64,000 nucleotides of DNA. It comes from Brachypodium distachyon (Eukaryota; Streptophyta; Magnoliopsida; Poales; Poaceae). Shown piece by piece: positions 11,609-24,069 of this stretch (positions are counted from its first letter, which is position 1; every line of letters starts with the position of its first letter). The notes beneath the pieces are model-generated. The model was not told the origin of the DNA and made no database searches. It worked only from the letters and a program-made list of their open reading frames with translations. The stretch is from positions 27,940,508-28,004,507 of the forward strand of contig NC_016133.3 of assembly GCF_000005505.3 (NCBI RefSeq), read 5' to 3'. A program made the position numbers and the translations under genes.

Positions 11609-14600
11609 TTGCTCATGGTGCAAACATGTGAGTTGATGCAGAGTTCAGAGACTGTTGATGGTGAAGTATTTCTGAATGAAGAGAAGGTTCAGCTGAAGGC
11701 TAGAAATGCAGAGAATTACGATTGTGGCGTGTCGTACTTAGACACTGGAGCCACTAATCATATGACAGGGGTCAAGGAGAAATTCAGTGACATTGATGAA
11801 ACAGTGAAAGGGAAAGTGAAGTTTGGAGATGGCTCAACTGTGGCAATTTTGGGACGAGGAACTATTTTGTTCCAATGCAAAAATGGTGAACACAGAGCAC
11901 TAACAAATGTGTATTACATCCCATCACTAAAGAGCAACATAATCAACATTGGTCAGCTGTCTGAAAAAGGTTGCAAGATAGTCATTGAAGATGATTATCT
12001 CCTGTTGTATGACCCTGGAAGAAGATTATTGGCAAGGGTGAAAAGAGCACGTAACAGATTGTATATTCTTGATCTCAGCTTGACAAGGCCAATATGTTTG
12101 ATGGCAAATACAGGGGATGCTGCTTGGATCTGGCATGCAAGGTATGGGCACTTAAATTTTGATGCATTGCATAAGCTTGCCAGAAAGAATATGGTAGTAG
12201 GACTACCTCAGATAGATCACATAGAACAAATCTGTGATGGTTGTCCGATTGGAAAGCAGAGAAGGAAACCTTTTCCTGCAACTGCTACTTTCAGGGCAGA
12301 GCAACCGCTAGCACTACTGCATGCTGATCTGTGTGGGCCTGTAACACCTCCAACACCTGCAGGAAATCGATACTTCTTGCTTGTCGTTGATGACTACAAC
12401 AGGTACATGTGGATAGTACTGCTGAAGAGCAAAGATCAAGCACTGGCAGCCATTCATAAAGTCAAGAAAAAAGCTGAGAAGGAAGTAAACTGTGAACTGA
12501 AATCTCTTAGGACAGATAGAGGTGGAGAGTTTAATTCAATGCATTTTAATGAATATTGTGACGAGCATGGAATTAAACACTTTCTCACTGCACCATACTC
12601 ACCACAACAGAATGGCGTCGTAGAACGTAGAAATCAGACAGTTGTCTCAATGGCAAGAAGTCTATTGAAGAGTATGAGTGTGCCTGGTATATTTTGGGGA
12701 GAAGCAGTTCTTAGAGCTGTGTATATCTTGAATAGAGCTCCCACAAAGAGTGTGAAAGACAGGACACCATATGAGGCTTGGTTCAACAAGAAGCCAAAGA
12801 TCCATCACTTGCGCACCTTTGGATGTGTTGCTTATGTGAAAATCACCAAACCAAATCAGTCAAAGCTTGATGATAGAAGCCAGCGTGCTGTGTTAATTGG
12901 ATATAAACCACTGACAAAAGCCTACCATTTGTTTGATCCCGTGACTAAGAAAGTGATTGTATCACCTGATGTTGTATTCGATGAAAAAAGGCATTGGGAT
13001 TGGAGTGAAGTGACTGAGCTAGAAATGCAAGGAGAGGAAATGAATTTACTGTTGTGTATCCTACATATGATGTTGATACCAGGAAAGCACAAAGGAAGAT
13101 AGAACAATCTGATCAGTCTTCTGATGTGGCTCAAAATGCACCAGCTCTTGGAAATGATGAACCTTCTACACCTAACAAGCCTTCTACCCCTCTTGTGCCC
13201 ATTCTAGGCACGACTGGGAGTGCTGGTGTGGGAATGGAGAGTGGAGAACAATCTTCTAGTGTTGGACCGCAAGGGTATCGCAATATGCAGGAATTACTTG
13301 ACAATACCTCACCCTGTACGCTGGACCTTGACGATGACAATCAGTGTATGTTGAGTGCAGAGGAGCCAGCAACTCTAGCTGAGGCACACAAGGAAGCAAT
13401 GTTGGAGGAAGGCGATGGATGAAGAGATGAAATCTGTCATTGACAACCAAACGTGGGTTATGGTTGATCCACCAACTGGAAAGAAGTCTATTGGGCTGAA
13501 GTGGGTCTATAAAGTGAAGAAAGATCCAACTGGAGCAATTGTCAAGCACAAAGCCAGATTAGTTGCTAAAGGTTATGTGCAGAAACATGGTGTAGACTTT
13601 GAAGAAGTTTTTGCTCCAGTGGCACGCATGGAATCAGTGAGACTGGCGGGGGCATTAGCATCACAAGAGGGATGGCAGGTATATCACATGGATGTGAAGT
13701 CTGCATTCTTGAATGGAGAACTGCATGAGGAAGTATATGTGTGTCAAGCTCCTGGTTATGAGGAAGCTGGCAAGGAATATAAGGTGCTCAAATTGCAGAA
13801 AGCACTTTATGGTTTAAAACAAGCACCCAGAGCATGGAATACCAAACTGGATGCAAGTTTGTTGACTCTTGGCTTTGCAAGGTGCCCATTGGAGCATGGT
13901 GTGTACTTGAGAAACACAGGTGATAACCAGCTTCCAGTTGGAGTGTATGTGGATGACCTAATTATTTCGGGTTCAAGCACAGTTGAGATAGAAAAGTTCA
14001 AAGAACAGATGAAAGAATTGTTTAAGATGAGTGACCTTGGGTTGCTCTCTTATTACCTAGGAATTGAAGTATCTCAGGGGGTGAATGGCATCACACTTTG
14101 TCAAGCAGGATATGTATAGAAAATTGTTGACAAAGGAGGAATGAGCGAGTGCAATCCAAGCCCAATTCCAATGGAATCGAGACTGAAGCTATACAAGTCA
14201 CAGGAAGAAGAAAGAGTGGATCCTACAATGTACAGAAGTCTCATTGGGAGTTTGAGGTATCTCATCAATACGAGACCTGATCTTGCTTATGCAGTAGGCA
14301 TTGTTAGTAGGTTCATGGAAGATCCTGGTGTATCACACATGGCTGCTGTAAAGCATATACTAAGGTACATCCGTGGAACCATTACTTTTGGTTGTCATTA
14401 TACCAGAAGAGGAGAAGGATATTCTGGACTTGTTGGCTATTGTGATAGTGATTTGGCTGGAGATGTAAATGACAAGGATATTCTGGACTTGTTGGCTATT
14501 GTGATAGTGATTTGGCTGGAGATGTAAATGACAGGAAGAGCACAAGTGGTATGATCTTCTTCCTTGGCTCCAACCCAATCACTTGGGTCTCGCAAAAACA

Positions 14601-14973
14601 GAAAGTGGTTGCTCTTTCATCATGTGAAGCAGAATATATATCTGCAGCTACTGCAGCTTGTCAAGGAGTATGGCTAGGCCGCTTACTTGCTCAACTGCAG
14701 AACAAGGAGATACATTGCGTGAAGCTGAAGATCGACAACCAATCTGCTATCTCCTTGTGCAAAAATCCTGTCTATCACGACCGCAGTAAGCACATTCAGA
14801 CTCCATACCATTTCATTCGAGATTGTGTGGAGGAAGGAAGCGTGGCTGTGGAGCATGTGAGGACAGGTGACCAATTTGCTGATTTGCTGACGAAGCCATT
14901 GCCTCGGATAAAGTTTCTGGAACTTAGGGAGAGGATCGGAGTTCGTCCAGTGAAGATACAAGTACAAGATTAA
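11609..14973 (+). pseudogene. Copia pol (protease-integrase-RT-RNase H), disrupted
   Basis: Protease has YLDTGATNHM. Integrase has a His/Cys finger (WHARYGHLNF through ICDGCPIGKQ) and catalytic-region motifs LLHADLCGPV, LRTDRGGEFNS and PQQNGVVERRNQ. RT has LKWVYKVKKD, YHMDVKSAFLNGEL and the active site YVDDLIISG. RNase H ends with CEAEYISAATAACQGVWLG. Breaks: a frame change near 13040-13054, reversal near 13397, a TAG at 14117-14119, and a 59-bp duplication at 14415-14532 that changes frame again just before the final RNase H part. All domains remain recognisable, which suits a young but dead copy. Confidence 0.92.
14415..14532 (+). repeat. 59-bp perfect tandem duplication inside copia RNase H
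   Basis: Units 14415-14473 and 14474-14532, each starting AAGGATATTCTGGACTTG and ending GATGTAAATGAC. Because 59 is not a multiple of three, the downstream frame is shifted. This alone explains why the frame used after 14512 differs from the one before. Confidence 0.95.
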
Positions 14974-14982
14974 GGGAGAGAT
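14971..14982 (+). other. Copia polypurine tract
   Basis: TAAGGGAGAGAT directly precedes the 3' LTR, the expected site for plus-strand priming. Confidence 0.8.
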
Positions 14983-15447
14983 TGTTAGCTCTAATCATGT
15001 ACTTGTATTAGTTTTTCAGACTTTGGTTAATTCATTTGTAATAGGGATTACGTGCATCGGCTATTAATGTGTAGGCCATGCACTGAACACTGTTCTCTCC
15101 TTGACTTGCTCGGCACTTGCGTCAGCAGACAAGGATGGGAGAGGGAGTGTGTGTACAGGACTGCGCCGGCAACGCACGTCCTGGTGTATGCTGCTACGGC
15201 AGCTGGTGTATACCTCCTCAGCTGCGGCTGCTGGAGGAGTTGCTCCTAAGTGAAGCAAAGGAAGGCAACCCCAATTGAATAGGGGGGCTGGAAATCATCT
15301 CTGCTTGTGCTGCTCTGTTCTTGGTGTGTGCATGTGTTTTTGCCCTCTAGGTGTTCGACCAATTGCCTCTCATCGATCCTGTGTGAAATTGAGCTTGCCG
15401 TGGTGTCCACCGTGAAAGTGAGACTGAGTGAGACTTGATGCTCTACA
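14983..15447 (+). repeat. Copia 3' LTR
   Basis: Begins TGTTAGCTCTAATCATG, ends GATGCTCTACA, and is followed by the ATCGA target duplication. One base longer than the 5' LTR because of a T-run indel. Confidence 0.96.
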
Positions 15448-15452
15448 ATCGA

Positions 15453-17165
15453 TACAATTAGTTGCCATGTTCGTTTGGGCTGGGAGACCAACGTGATGAG
15501 GAGATCGGAGGAAAAACAGCGGCGCCCATGCAAAGGAAAGAAGCAGCGGCGCATGGATTGTAACAGCGAGTACGAGACCGGAGGGGAACGTGTGCTTAAG
15601 GGTCGGCCGGCGTCGGCGGCGTGACTGGCCGCTTGAATTGGAAGGCGGCGGCTGCGACTTGCGGTGTCTACATGATAGGCACGAGAATTACCAAAAAAAA
15701 TACACCTGATAATACCGGTACAAAAGACTAAATTATCCTTTTAAACAGAGGGCTAGATTTAGATGGTACTTCTGTCTCTAATAAAGAGTACCGGGTTACT
15801 GTAAAAATCCTCAAAAAAAAAAGTGTACTCACGTGTGTGAAGTGTGATATGTACATGTAAATGACGCGTTGTCATAGTTCCGAGAAGCGAAAATGTAGAC
15901 CTACGATTTCATATTGAATTGACATGGCCACCTACGAATTTCGTATTCAATCGACATGGTCGCATACTCACATGGACATCTCAATGGCTCCTGTACGTCG
16001 CCACAGATCAACAATGAGAAGTATTGCACCACAAAAAATCTTGCTATGTAAATGAAATTCTAAGGGAGTGTCTATTTCTCACTCGACTTAGAAATAGTTA
16101 TTCCTTAGTCGACAATCACAAACATACAATGAAGGTTTTCCCATCCTTCATATTTACATCAATTTTGCACGAATCTTAATGATTGGATCCGACGACAGTT
16201 AGCATTGACTAAACATAGTTATTTCTCAATCGATTCAGAAATAGTAAAACCAAAATCCTAAACTATATATAACGCATGTTCTATACATGGTGATGCAAGG
16301 CAAATAGAATAGACACCACACACTTAAGGGGATGCCGAGTGGCCCGTTCCGATCGATTTTCCTAGCACTCGCGACAACAAAAGCCCAAATCTCTTCCTCC
16401 GACGTGATTGCGACTCGCTAGCATGGCTGCCGGAAAGCAATGAGACCCTCCATAATTAATGTCGGGAGGGAAAGTTAACTTGTAGGGATAGTCCCTCCAC
16501 GTGGAAGTGAGCTAGCAAACGTCCAACGCAGCCCAAAAGTCCAGCTCACCTGAATCGTTAATCTCAGCCACATCGAATGGCCGAGATGCCTCCTTGAGAG
16601 AGGAGCAGAAACCCTTATCTCCGCAGTAGAGAGTTCCCTTGTTGGTTGCTGAGAGTGAGATATTGAGCAAGGGAGTGAGAGCAGCGCGCGCGCACAACCA
16701 AAGAGAGGGGAGAAGAGAGGAAGAAAAACTCTGTCCAGATTGGTGGCTCTGTGTTGATCTTCACCGAGCTTGTTCGTTGCTGGCTCAAACGTGGTTGGAT
16801 CAACTCCAAACTTGTTGAGTTTGTTCCAGACTCAGAGAACTTCGATTTGGCAAGTCGGTTTGAGAATTAAGTGGTCAGAACACCAGATTAGAGATTGTTT
16901 CGTCAGATCTGTTTGCTGAAATTTCAGAGGCGTGCAGATTGGGCTATTGTCAGTTTCAGGGGTCATACAGTGTCATATTGAGCTTAACTTTTGACAGCGT
17001 GTTGAGGACTCATAGCAGTACATATATGGCAAATTTCATGCAATTTGAATCAACGCTTTAAGAATAATAATGTAAAAACCGAATAGGACCAAAACTGTGT
17101 TTCTTTGTTAGCCGAGTTTAATCTATATCCTATTGCTCTTTTTAAGAGTGGTTGCTGTTAATGAT
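15453..17165. other. Spacer between the copia element and the gypsy nest
   Basis: No gene supported. It includes dispersed repeat copy 2 (15715-15812). At 16063-16250 there are two related palindromic motifs (TATTTCTCACTCGACTTAG and TTATTTCTCAATCGATTCAG), perhaps ends of an unrecognised small transposon. The 16500-17150 part looks like transcribed-leader or LTR-like sequence but shows no coding or terminal signals. Confidence 0.4.
15715..15812 (+). repeat. Dispersed repeat, copy 2 (related to 4801-4904)
   Basis: Shares ordered motifs with the block in the SSII intron, including GACTAAATTA near the start and ACTGTAAAAATCCTC at the end. Confidence 0.4.
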
Positions 17166-18053
17166 TGTTGTAATAAAATAAAACCCTTATATGGGTCGGG
17201 CCGTAAATTCTACTTGGCGACGACTAAGTCAACATTTTCCAAGCATGAGTCAACATGCTCACGTGGCGTAGTCAATTCTACATGGAAAAGGAAGACAAGT
17301 TAACAAGTAAAGTCTCTCATGCCATGGTCAAAGGGAGGAATGAGCTAGAGTAGGGGACAAGAAAGGTGTAGGGATGAGGATTTTGGTCCATGGTGGATCA
17401 TGGACCAACCCTCACTTTTCCCACATGGTGCACATAAAAAAAATGGACCAAGAAGCTACTTTTACCATTTTGCCCCCACTTTTCTCTCTCCCCCAATGGT
17501 AGCCATGGTCTTTTGTCATGGACCCCTAGGCTATAAATACCCCCCCAGGGGGCATGTATCATTCACTCTCAACTTGAATAAACTCAAGGGGAGAGGGTTA
17601 GAGTGCTCCCTCTAAGGTTCGCTCTCAAACGCCGCTTTCGACTAAAAGTCGACCGGCCTCGAGGAAGCCTTCCAGGGGATTCTAGTTTCGAGGCTCCGAG
17701 CTAACCTTGGTTAGCACGGGCTCGAAGGAGAAGGGGTTGGGTTAGAGTTCCGAGGGTATCCTAACCTCGATACTTGGAAAGACGCGTTCGGTCCAAGTAT
17801 GAGGTGGCCCCGATGAATCTCTTGCTAAAGGTGTCTTGGGAAGATCCGCTCGGCCCAAGCACTTGGCTAACAACCCCCTCAAAGCCTTTTCTAACATAGG
17901 ATTAATTAAGTCGTACCCGCAGGGTCGACCGAACCTATTAAAAAAATATCGATGTGTCAACCTGTCCAAGTGTACACGCCCTACTTTTATACCCGCACTT
18001 ATGCCATCAAGCATTGGCACCCCTTACTCTAATTGTTGTCGAGAACAACAACA
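17166..18053 (+). repeat. Element A 5' LTR
   Basis: Starts TGTTGTAATAAAATAAAACC and ends GAGAACAACAACA just before the PBS. A promoter-like TATAAATA (about 17533) lies near its middle. The first 180 bp match 52717-52896. Confidence 0.88.
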
Positions 18054-18054
18054 G

Positions 18055-18071
18055 TGGCGCCGACCGTGGGG
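18055..18071 (+). other. Element A primer-binding site
   Basis: TGGCGCCGACCGTGGGG follows the LTR by one base. The TGGCGCC start is usual for plant gypsy elements. Confidence 0.8.
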
Positions 18072-18096
18072 AACCCTTGCCGCAATTGAAGATTTA

Positions 18097-19823
18097 ATGG
18101 CCCCGATGAAGCCTACTTCATCGGGTGCCCAACTTGCCGCGAAGTCTACACGGTTGCAAATGAAGAAAGCAAACTCCTCGGGGGCTCCCGAGGAAGAAGG
18201 AATCCTCACCAATCCGGACGTCGTCGCAAGCATGGTCGCCACAACGGAAGTTGTGGTCGCACCTCCGCTCCCGGCCGTCCCTGAAGGAACCGAGGTCCCT
18301 CGACACTTACCGACGTAATGGCAAGGATCGACGAGCTGCCTACACTTGCCACCTCCGCAGGGGATACGGAACTCGGCATGCCTCGCTCGATGGGCTTCGC
18401 ACCACCTTCCCTACAACCGGTAGCGACCTTGCCCTCGGAATATACAAGAGGAAACAATGTGGCGTCAGAAGGATCCGCACCAGAAAACAAAGGAGTCTCG
18501 GCCTACAACCCCTCCAACCCGGGACTGCCTCCGCTGGTGCTCGCTGCGATCGGCCATGGAGCTCCTGGGTATCATCCTTATTGGGGGCTTCCGCTAAATG
18601 GCGCTCTCCAAGTCGCACATGCTCGACACCAACCTCACTTGGTGAACGCCCCGCAAGCGCCCTTTGCTCCCCCCACTGGGGTCGAGCAAGGTGGCAACCA
18701 AGTACCACCTCAAGCTATGCCTCGCGGAGAACGAGACCCCGTCGTGCATGGAAATGAGCAAGTGGCGGAGTCCGGAGCCCGTCCCGACGGTGAAAGAAAT
18801 TCCCGTCGATGCTCCGACCCCCAAGAAAACGCCGAGATCATTCTCCAAGCGACCCTTCTTGCGACGAAAGCGACTTCGACGAGGGAGGACCTCGCCGCCG
18901 AAGGAACCGGAAGAACTGGCCGACTTGTAACCCGCTCACACGGGAGATCCAAGACGTGCCTTTTTCGCCAAGGTTCAAGCCGCCTACAATACGACCGTAT
19001 GACGGGGAGTCAAATCCTCTTCAGTTCCTGGATGTCTACTCCACCGCCATACGGGCCGCCGGGGGAGGTCGCGTCGAGATGTGCAACCTCTTTCCGCTCG
19101 CGCTCACCGGGATGGCGCAAACTTGGTTTTATAACCTGCGGAAGAACTCCGTGCACTCGTGGGAGCGCCTCCAAGAGGTCTCCATCGCCAACTTTCAGGG
19201 AAACTTCGAAGAACCCGTGCAGGCTCACGAGCTATACGCCATGAAACAAAATTAGGGGGAATCCCTCCGAAGCTTCTTCCCTCGCCACCGTGATCGACGC
19301 ATGCATGCAAGGCCTTCTCCAAGGAGAAGTATATCGGGCCCTAAGTCGCAACCCCTCGAAGATGACCTAGGAGCTCTATCGAATCTTGCAAGAATACGCC
19401 CGGGGTGAATACAGGGACATTGCCAAAAAGGACGCGCCACGCGCCGCTCCCGAAGGAACTCCCTCACCCAACAAACCACCTACGCCTACTTCGTCTTCCA
19501 AGAAGAAGAGGAGGTGGGGGAAAAAGGCCCCCGGCGACCAAGCCCGGAAGATCTTCGCCGTTGAAGGACAAGCATCATCCCAAAAGACTTGGCAACCCAA
19601 GAAGCCACCTCGCCCCGCCGAGGGAGGAACTGGAAGATGCCTCATCCACAACTCGGCAAGCCACAGCACCGAAGAGTGCAACACTCTCATCGCGGCTCGC
19701 GAAGAGTTCCAGGCACGAATGCAAGCCTGGCGCAAGGATGAAAAGATAGCCGAGGCTCCACGCCTCGCCAACGTCCTTGTCGCTGACCCGACACCTAAGG
19801 AGGATAACCTCCCGATTCATTAA
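18097..19823 (+). pseudogene. Element A gag, frameshifted
   Basis: ATG 18097 opens a Pro/Ala-rich N-terminal segment. The capsid core lies in a second frame around 18960-19255 (RFKPPTIRPYDGESNPLQFL, ALTGMAQTWFYNL, WERLQEVSIANFQGNF) and is interrupted by TAG at 19253-19255 and a further stop near 19367. The 3' part (19386-19823) has a basic linker and a zinc-knuckle-like CLIHNSASHSTEECNTL. At least two frame changes separate these parts, so the protein is not made as one chain. Confidence 0.8.
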
Positions 19824-19841
19824 CCCGCGCATCACGTCGGA

Positions 19842-20477
19842 GTGATACTCGGAGGCTCCGCCACAGGCCGGGGATCGAAGTGGCAACGCAAGGAATATGC
19901 TCGCGAAGTCAACGTCGTGAGAACCTTCACCCTGACACCACCACCAAAGTGGGCGAGCATGCCAATTGCCTTCACCGAGGAAGAGGCCAAGGGGATACGC
20001 TTCCCACACGACAACGCCCTTTTCATGACAGCGATTGTCGCCAATTGTGAGCTCAAGAAGATTCTTGTGGATGGCGGAAGTTCCACTGACATCCTATATC
20101 CGAGCACGTTGAAGAAGCTGATTGAACCACAAGGGGGATACCAGAATGGCTCGTTGCAGCCATCCCTTTATCCTCTCACTGGCTTTGTGCCAGGGAAGTC
20201 CATTCAGCCGCTCGGACAAATTGAGCTCCTCACGACCTTCGGAGACGCCACAAATCATCAAACTGAGCTCGTGCGCTTCGACGTGGTGGATATAGAGGCC
20301 TCCTTTAACGCCATCCTCGGGAGGACGACGCTAAACCGTCTCTGCACCGCCATCCACCACAACTTCTTGTGCATGAAGATCCCGGGCCCAAAGGGCGTGA
20401 TAACGGTCCGCGTCGAGCAATCTTCCGATAGGAAGACACTCTACCGCCATGAGACCAAGTGCGCCGAAAAGGGATAA
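19842..20477 (+). pseudogene. Element A aspartic protease region
   Basis: 211 open codons. The active-site segment KKILVDGGSSTDILYPS is followed by the flap/C-terminal part ASFNAILGRTTLNRL, the pattern of gypsy retropepsins. It lies between gag and RT of element A. The frame itself is open, but the flanking gag and pol are broken. Confidence 0.82.
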
Positions 20478-20495
20478 TCATCCAAGAGTATCAGC

Positions 20496-22835
20496 ATGCT
20501 TTCGAACACGGGAGCATCCGAAACCGATCACCCAGAGCGCTACATCCCTAAGCCTCTCCCCAAAGAAGAACTCAACGAAGTACGCGTCTCCCAAGATGAC
20601 GCCACGCGCACGGTGAAGATTGGAGCCGACCTCCTGAGTAAACTCGAGGAAGAACTTGTCGACCTACTTCGAAAGAATTCTGATCTCTTCGCTTGGTCAC
20701 CTTTCGACATGGGAGGAGTCCCGCGCGACGTCATGGAGCATCGCCTCGCCGTGAGACCCGACAAAGCTCCCGTAAAGCAAAAGCTTTGGAAACTCTCCAC
20801 CGAGCAAAGCGAAGTCATCAAGCAAGAAATCGCCAAACTCTCCGACGCTGGGCTCATCCGAGAAGTTTGGCACCCCGAATGGTTAGCCAATCCGGTCTTG
20901 GTAAAGAAAGCCAACGGCAAGTGGCGAATGTGTGTCGACTTTACGGACTTGAAAAAGGCGTGCCCCAATGACGACTACCCGCTCCCTCGGATCGACCAAC
21001 TGGTCGACTCCACGGCGGGATGCGAAAGGTTGAGCTTCTTGGATGCCTATTCAGGGTATCACCAAGTCCACATGGCCAAGGAAGACGAGGAAAAGACCAG
21101 CTTCATCACTTCCATCGGCACCTTCTGCTATCGCAGAATGCCTTTTGGTTTGAGGAACGCCGGTGCAACTTTCCAACACCTCATCAGCCTCATCCTCAAA
21201 GAACAATTGGGGAGAAACGCCGAAGTCTACGTTGATGACACCGTCATCAAAATTCAAATTGCGAAGACCCATTCGAAGGACCTGCAAGAAACCTTCGACA
21301 ATCTCCGCAAGTATGGCATAAAGCTCAATCCGGAGAAGTGCGCATTCAGAGTTCGAGAAGGAAAACTCTTGGGCTTTCTTGTCTCTCAACAAGAGATCGA
21401 GACCAACCTGGAGAAAATCCGGGCAATCCTATAGATGGAGACTCCTCACTCCGTCAAAGATGTGCAACGCCTAGCGGGAAGAATGGCGGCCTTGGGACGA
21501 TTCGTCGCCCGGTCAACTGAGAAGGGTCTTCCTTTTTTCAAAGGCTTGAGAAACCTAGACAACTTTGAGAGAACCGACGAAGCTCAAAGGGCCTTCGAAG
21601 AGCTCAAGACCTATTTGTCGACCCCTCCACTTCTCACGAGCCCAAAGCAGGGGGAGCCTTTGCTCCTGTAACTTGCCGCGACCCCGGTCGTCGTAAGTGC
21701 AGCACTCATGAAGGAAGAAGACGGGTTACAACGCCCGGTATATTACGTGAGCGAAGCTTTGGGAGGAGCAAAGGGTCGATACACCCATATTGAGAAGATT
21801 GCATACGCCCTCCTCATGGCCTCTCGAAAACTCCGTCATTACTTCATGGGCCACACCCTCATGGTGCCAACTACCTTCCCACTCATGGAACTCTTCAGCA
21901 ATAAGGAGGCCACCGGAAAAATCGCCAAATGGAGAACGGAATTGGCTCCCTTCTCGCTGGAACTCACAGCGAGAACGGCCATAAAATCCCAAGTCCTGGC
22001 TGACTTTGTGGCCGAGTGGCATGCTCCACTAGCCCCGCCCGAAGAAATTGCATCCAAGACCGAGCCCCCAGAACCACATTGGTTAATGAGATTCGATGGC
22101 TCTAAGCGCCTCGACGGTGCGGGGGCTGGAGTCATACTTATCAGCCCCGAAGGCAAGATCTTGGAGTACGCCGCCCATCTTGACTTCAATGCCACCAACA
22201 ATATGGCAGAATATGAGGCGCTCCTTCTCAGACTTCGATTAGCCAAGGCCATGGGAGCCCGACGCCTTCTCATCCAAGGAGACTCCCAACTGGTGATAAA
22301 CCAAATGGACAAGTCATATCAATGCCTTGATGAAAGGATGAAGAAATATATCGAAGAAGTTTGCAAGATGGAACGGTATTTCTTGGGCATGGAGGCGCGA
22401 CGTATTCCACGAGGAGAAAATCACCTGGCCGACAGGTTAGCCCGAACGGCCGGTTCCAAAGAACCGCTGCCGCCCGTTGCATGCTTCGAAGTAATTCGCG
22501 CCCCATCGATAAAGGAAGAAGCCGACGCCCTTGATGAAGCTTCAAAGACCAGCATGGTCATCGACACTCCACCCTCTTGGATGATACCGATTATCCGCAC
22601 CTTGAAAGGAGAGGTGGATCAAGAAGTGGAAGGCCCGAGTGCCAAAACTCTGCTCGCAAAAGCCAAGATGTACGTCCTGCTCGACGGCATCCTATACAAG
22701 AAAGGAGCGGCCGCATTGCTTAAGTGCATAACTCCTCACTGAGGAGCCGAGCTCCTCATGGAAATCCATTCAGCAATATGCGGCCACCATCTTGCGCCAA
22801 GAGCCACCGCGGCAAAAGCCTTACGTCAGGGATTC
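20496..22835 (+). pseudogene. Element A reverse transcriptase and RNase H
   Basis: One frame throughout, interrupted by in-frame stops at 21432, 21669 and 22740. RT motifs: WRMCVDFTDLKKACPNDDYP, LSFLDAYSGYHQV, RRMPFGLRNAGATFQ and the catalytic YVDD. A first RNase H follows (RPVYYVSEAL, YALLMASRKLRHYF). A second RNase H-like domain begins with WLMRFDGSKRLDGAGAGVIL and has NNMAEYEALL and LLIQGDSQLVINQM; a doubled RNase H is usual in Tat-lineage elements. Coding stops at 22835, where element B is inserted, and resumes at 32046. Confidence 0.9.
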
Positions 22836-23772
22836 TGTCGTCGCACGGGGCTCCGACACTGGGGATGCGCGAGCACCCCATTTATAGGTTCGGCAGTGGG
22901 CTACGGGGATCGCTTCGGCGATCGCCGGCGGGACCAATGCGAGGCGTAGGAATACACCATGAACGCTACCAAGTGCACATGCACACACTTTTTACCCCGG
23001 TTCGGGCCACCTTGGGGTGTAAAACCCTACGTCCTGCTTGTCTGAGCTTCTATCACTGTAAAATCGGCTGTTTACAGGTTGCCGGGGAAGGGTCCCCGGG
23101 TGCTCTCTTTTTGGCTAAATGTTCCTTTCTACTTTGGGCTACTCCAAGTGTTGCGCTACGAGTTGGCTCTGTAAACGAACCAACGAACGAACTGAATGCC
23201 AGAAAAACGAAGCAAAAGCTGAACCCTTTGATCGTAGGCGAGGTCCTCCTTTTGTAGCCAAGGGGATACCACAGGTGCCACGGTGCATGGTTTACAAGTG
23301 GCGAGCAAGGAGCTTAGATAGCTCCCCCTCGGCGTGCTGGCATGCATGCATGAGCGCCAACCCCGCTGCTAGGGGTCTAGAGCCTAACAAATAGGACTGG
23401 ACAGCCACTGTTCGCCCGACTAGACGGATAACGCCCCTTCTGACGGCTCACTAAATGCGTAGCGCGCTTCACTCCTCGCCCTGGTGGAACTGTTCATTGG
23501 GCGCATGGCACGCGCCCACGTGGCCCCGCTGCTCCGCTCGCTCGGCCCCGCCCTCATGGCGGGAACCTACGCCGGGAACCCCTCCTCCCGGCAAGTGACT
23601 TCCCGGGAGGCGCCCAGGCGGGAATATTCCCCGAAGCCCCGCTAGCCCTTCCGGGCTGGTAGCTTGCTGGGCAGCCTGTACGTTGCCGCCCGGGGTGAGA
23701 CCCTCTCGGGAACTCAGCGATGCGACCCACGCGTCGTGCAACGGTGGTACCCCAGGTGCCACTGGTGCGACA
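22836..23772 (-). repeat. Element B left LTR (3' LTR of the element)
   Basis: On the + strand it begins TGTCGTCGCAC and ends GGTGCGACA, followed by GTAGCCCCGGG, which on the minus strand is the polypurine tract ending GGGGCTAC. Confidence 0.92.
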
Positions 23773-24062
23773 GTAGCCCCGGGCGTGGGCCGGCAACACC
23801 CGTTCCTGGGCAAACCCTCCCCTGGTTGGTTGCCGGGCTAAGCCCCAACCGACACGTGGGTCCCAACTTGCCTTGGGCCCGCGTCTCTTCGCCATCCCAG
23901 GTATCCTGCCGTTATGGACGGAGTAGTGGGTGCGTGATTCCCGCCGTAACCTCCCCCTTAAACAGGGAAGTTAAGGCCACTCTTCCCATTATCCCTTTGA
24001 TTAGCAATTATCCCAGCGCGCCCGTAGTGTGCGGAACCGGCCGTTACCAAACGGCAGGGTGT

Positions 24063-24069
24063 TATAAAG
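24063..24069 (+). promoter_or_regulatory. TATA-like box of the opposite-strand gene in element B
   Basis: TATAAAG 115 bp upstream of ATG 24178. The same motif sits 119 bp upstream of the homologous ATG in element C (38868). Confidence 0.5.

Larger units (their letters stand above)
10056..15447 (+). mobile_element. Full-length copia (Ty1) LTR retrotransposon
   Basis: Two LTRs of 464 and 465 bp bound a gag-pol interior in copia order (protease, integrase, reverse transcriptase, RNase H). A perfect 5-bp target duplication, ATCGA, lies at 10051-10055 and 15448-15452. A primer-binding site and a polypurine tract are in the expected places. By eye the LTRs differ at about ten substitutions and one indel (about 2.2%). 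At 1.3e-8 substitutions per site per year that is roughly 0.8-0.9 million years. The coding region has an in-frame stop after gag, two compensating frameshifts, another stop and a 59-bp tandem duplication, so this copy is not autonomous. Confidence 0.97.
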
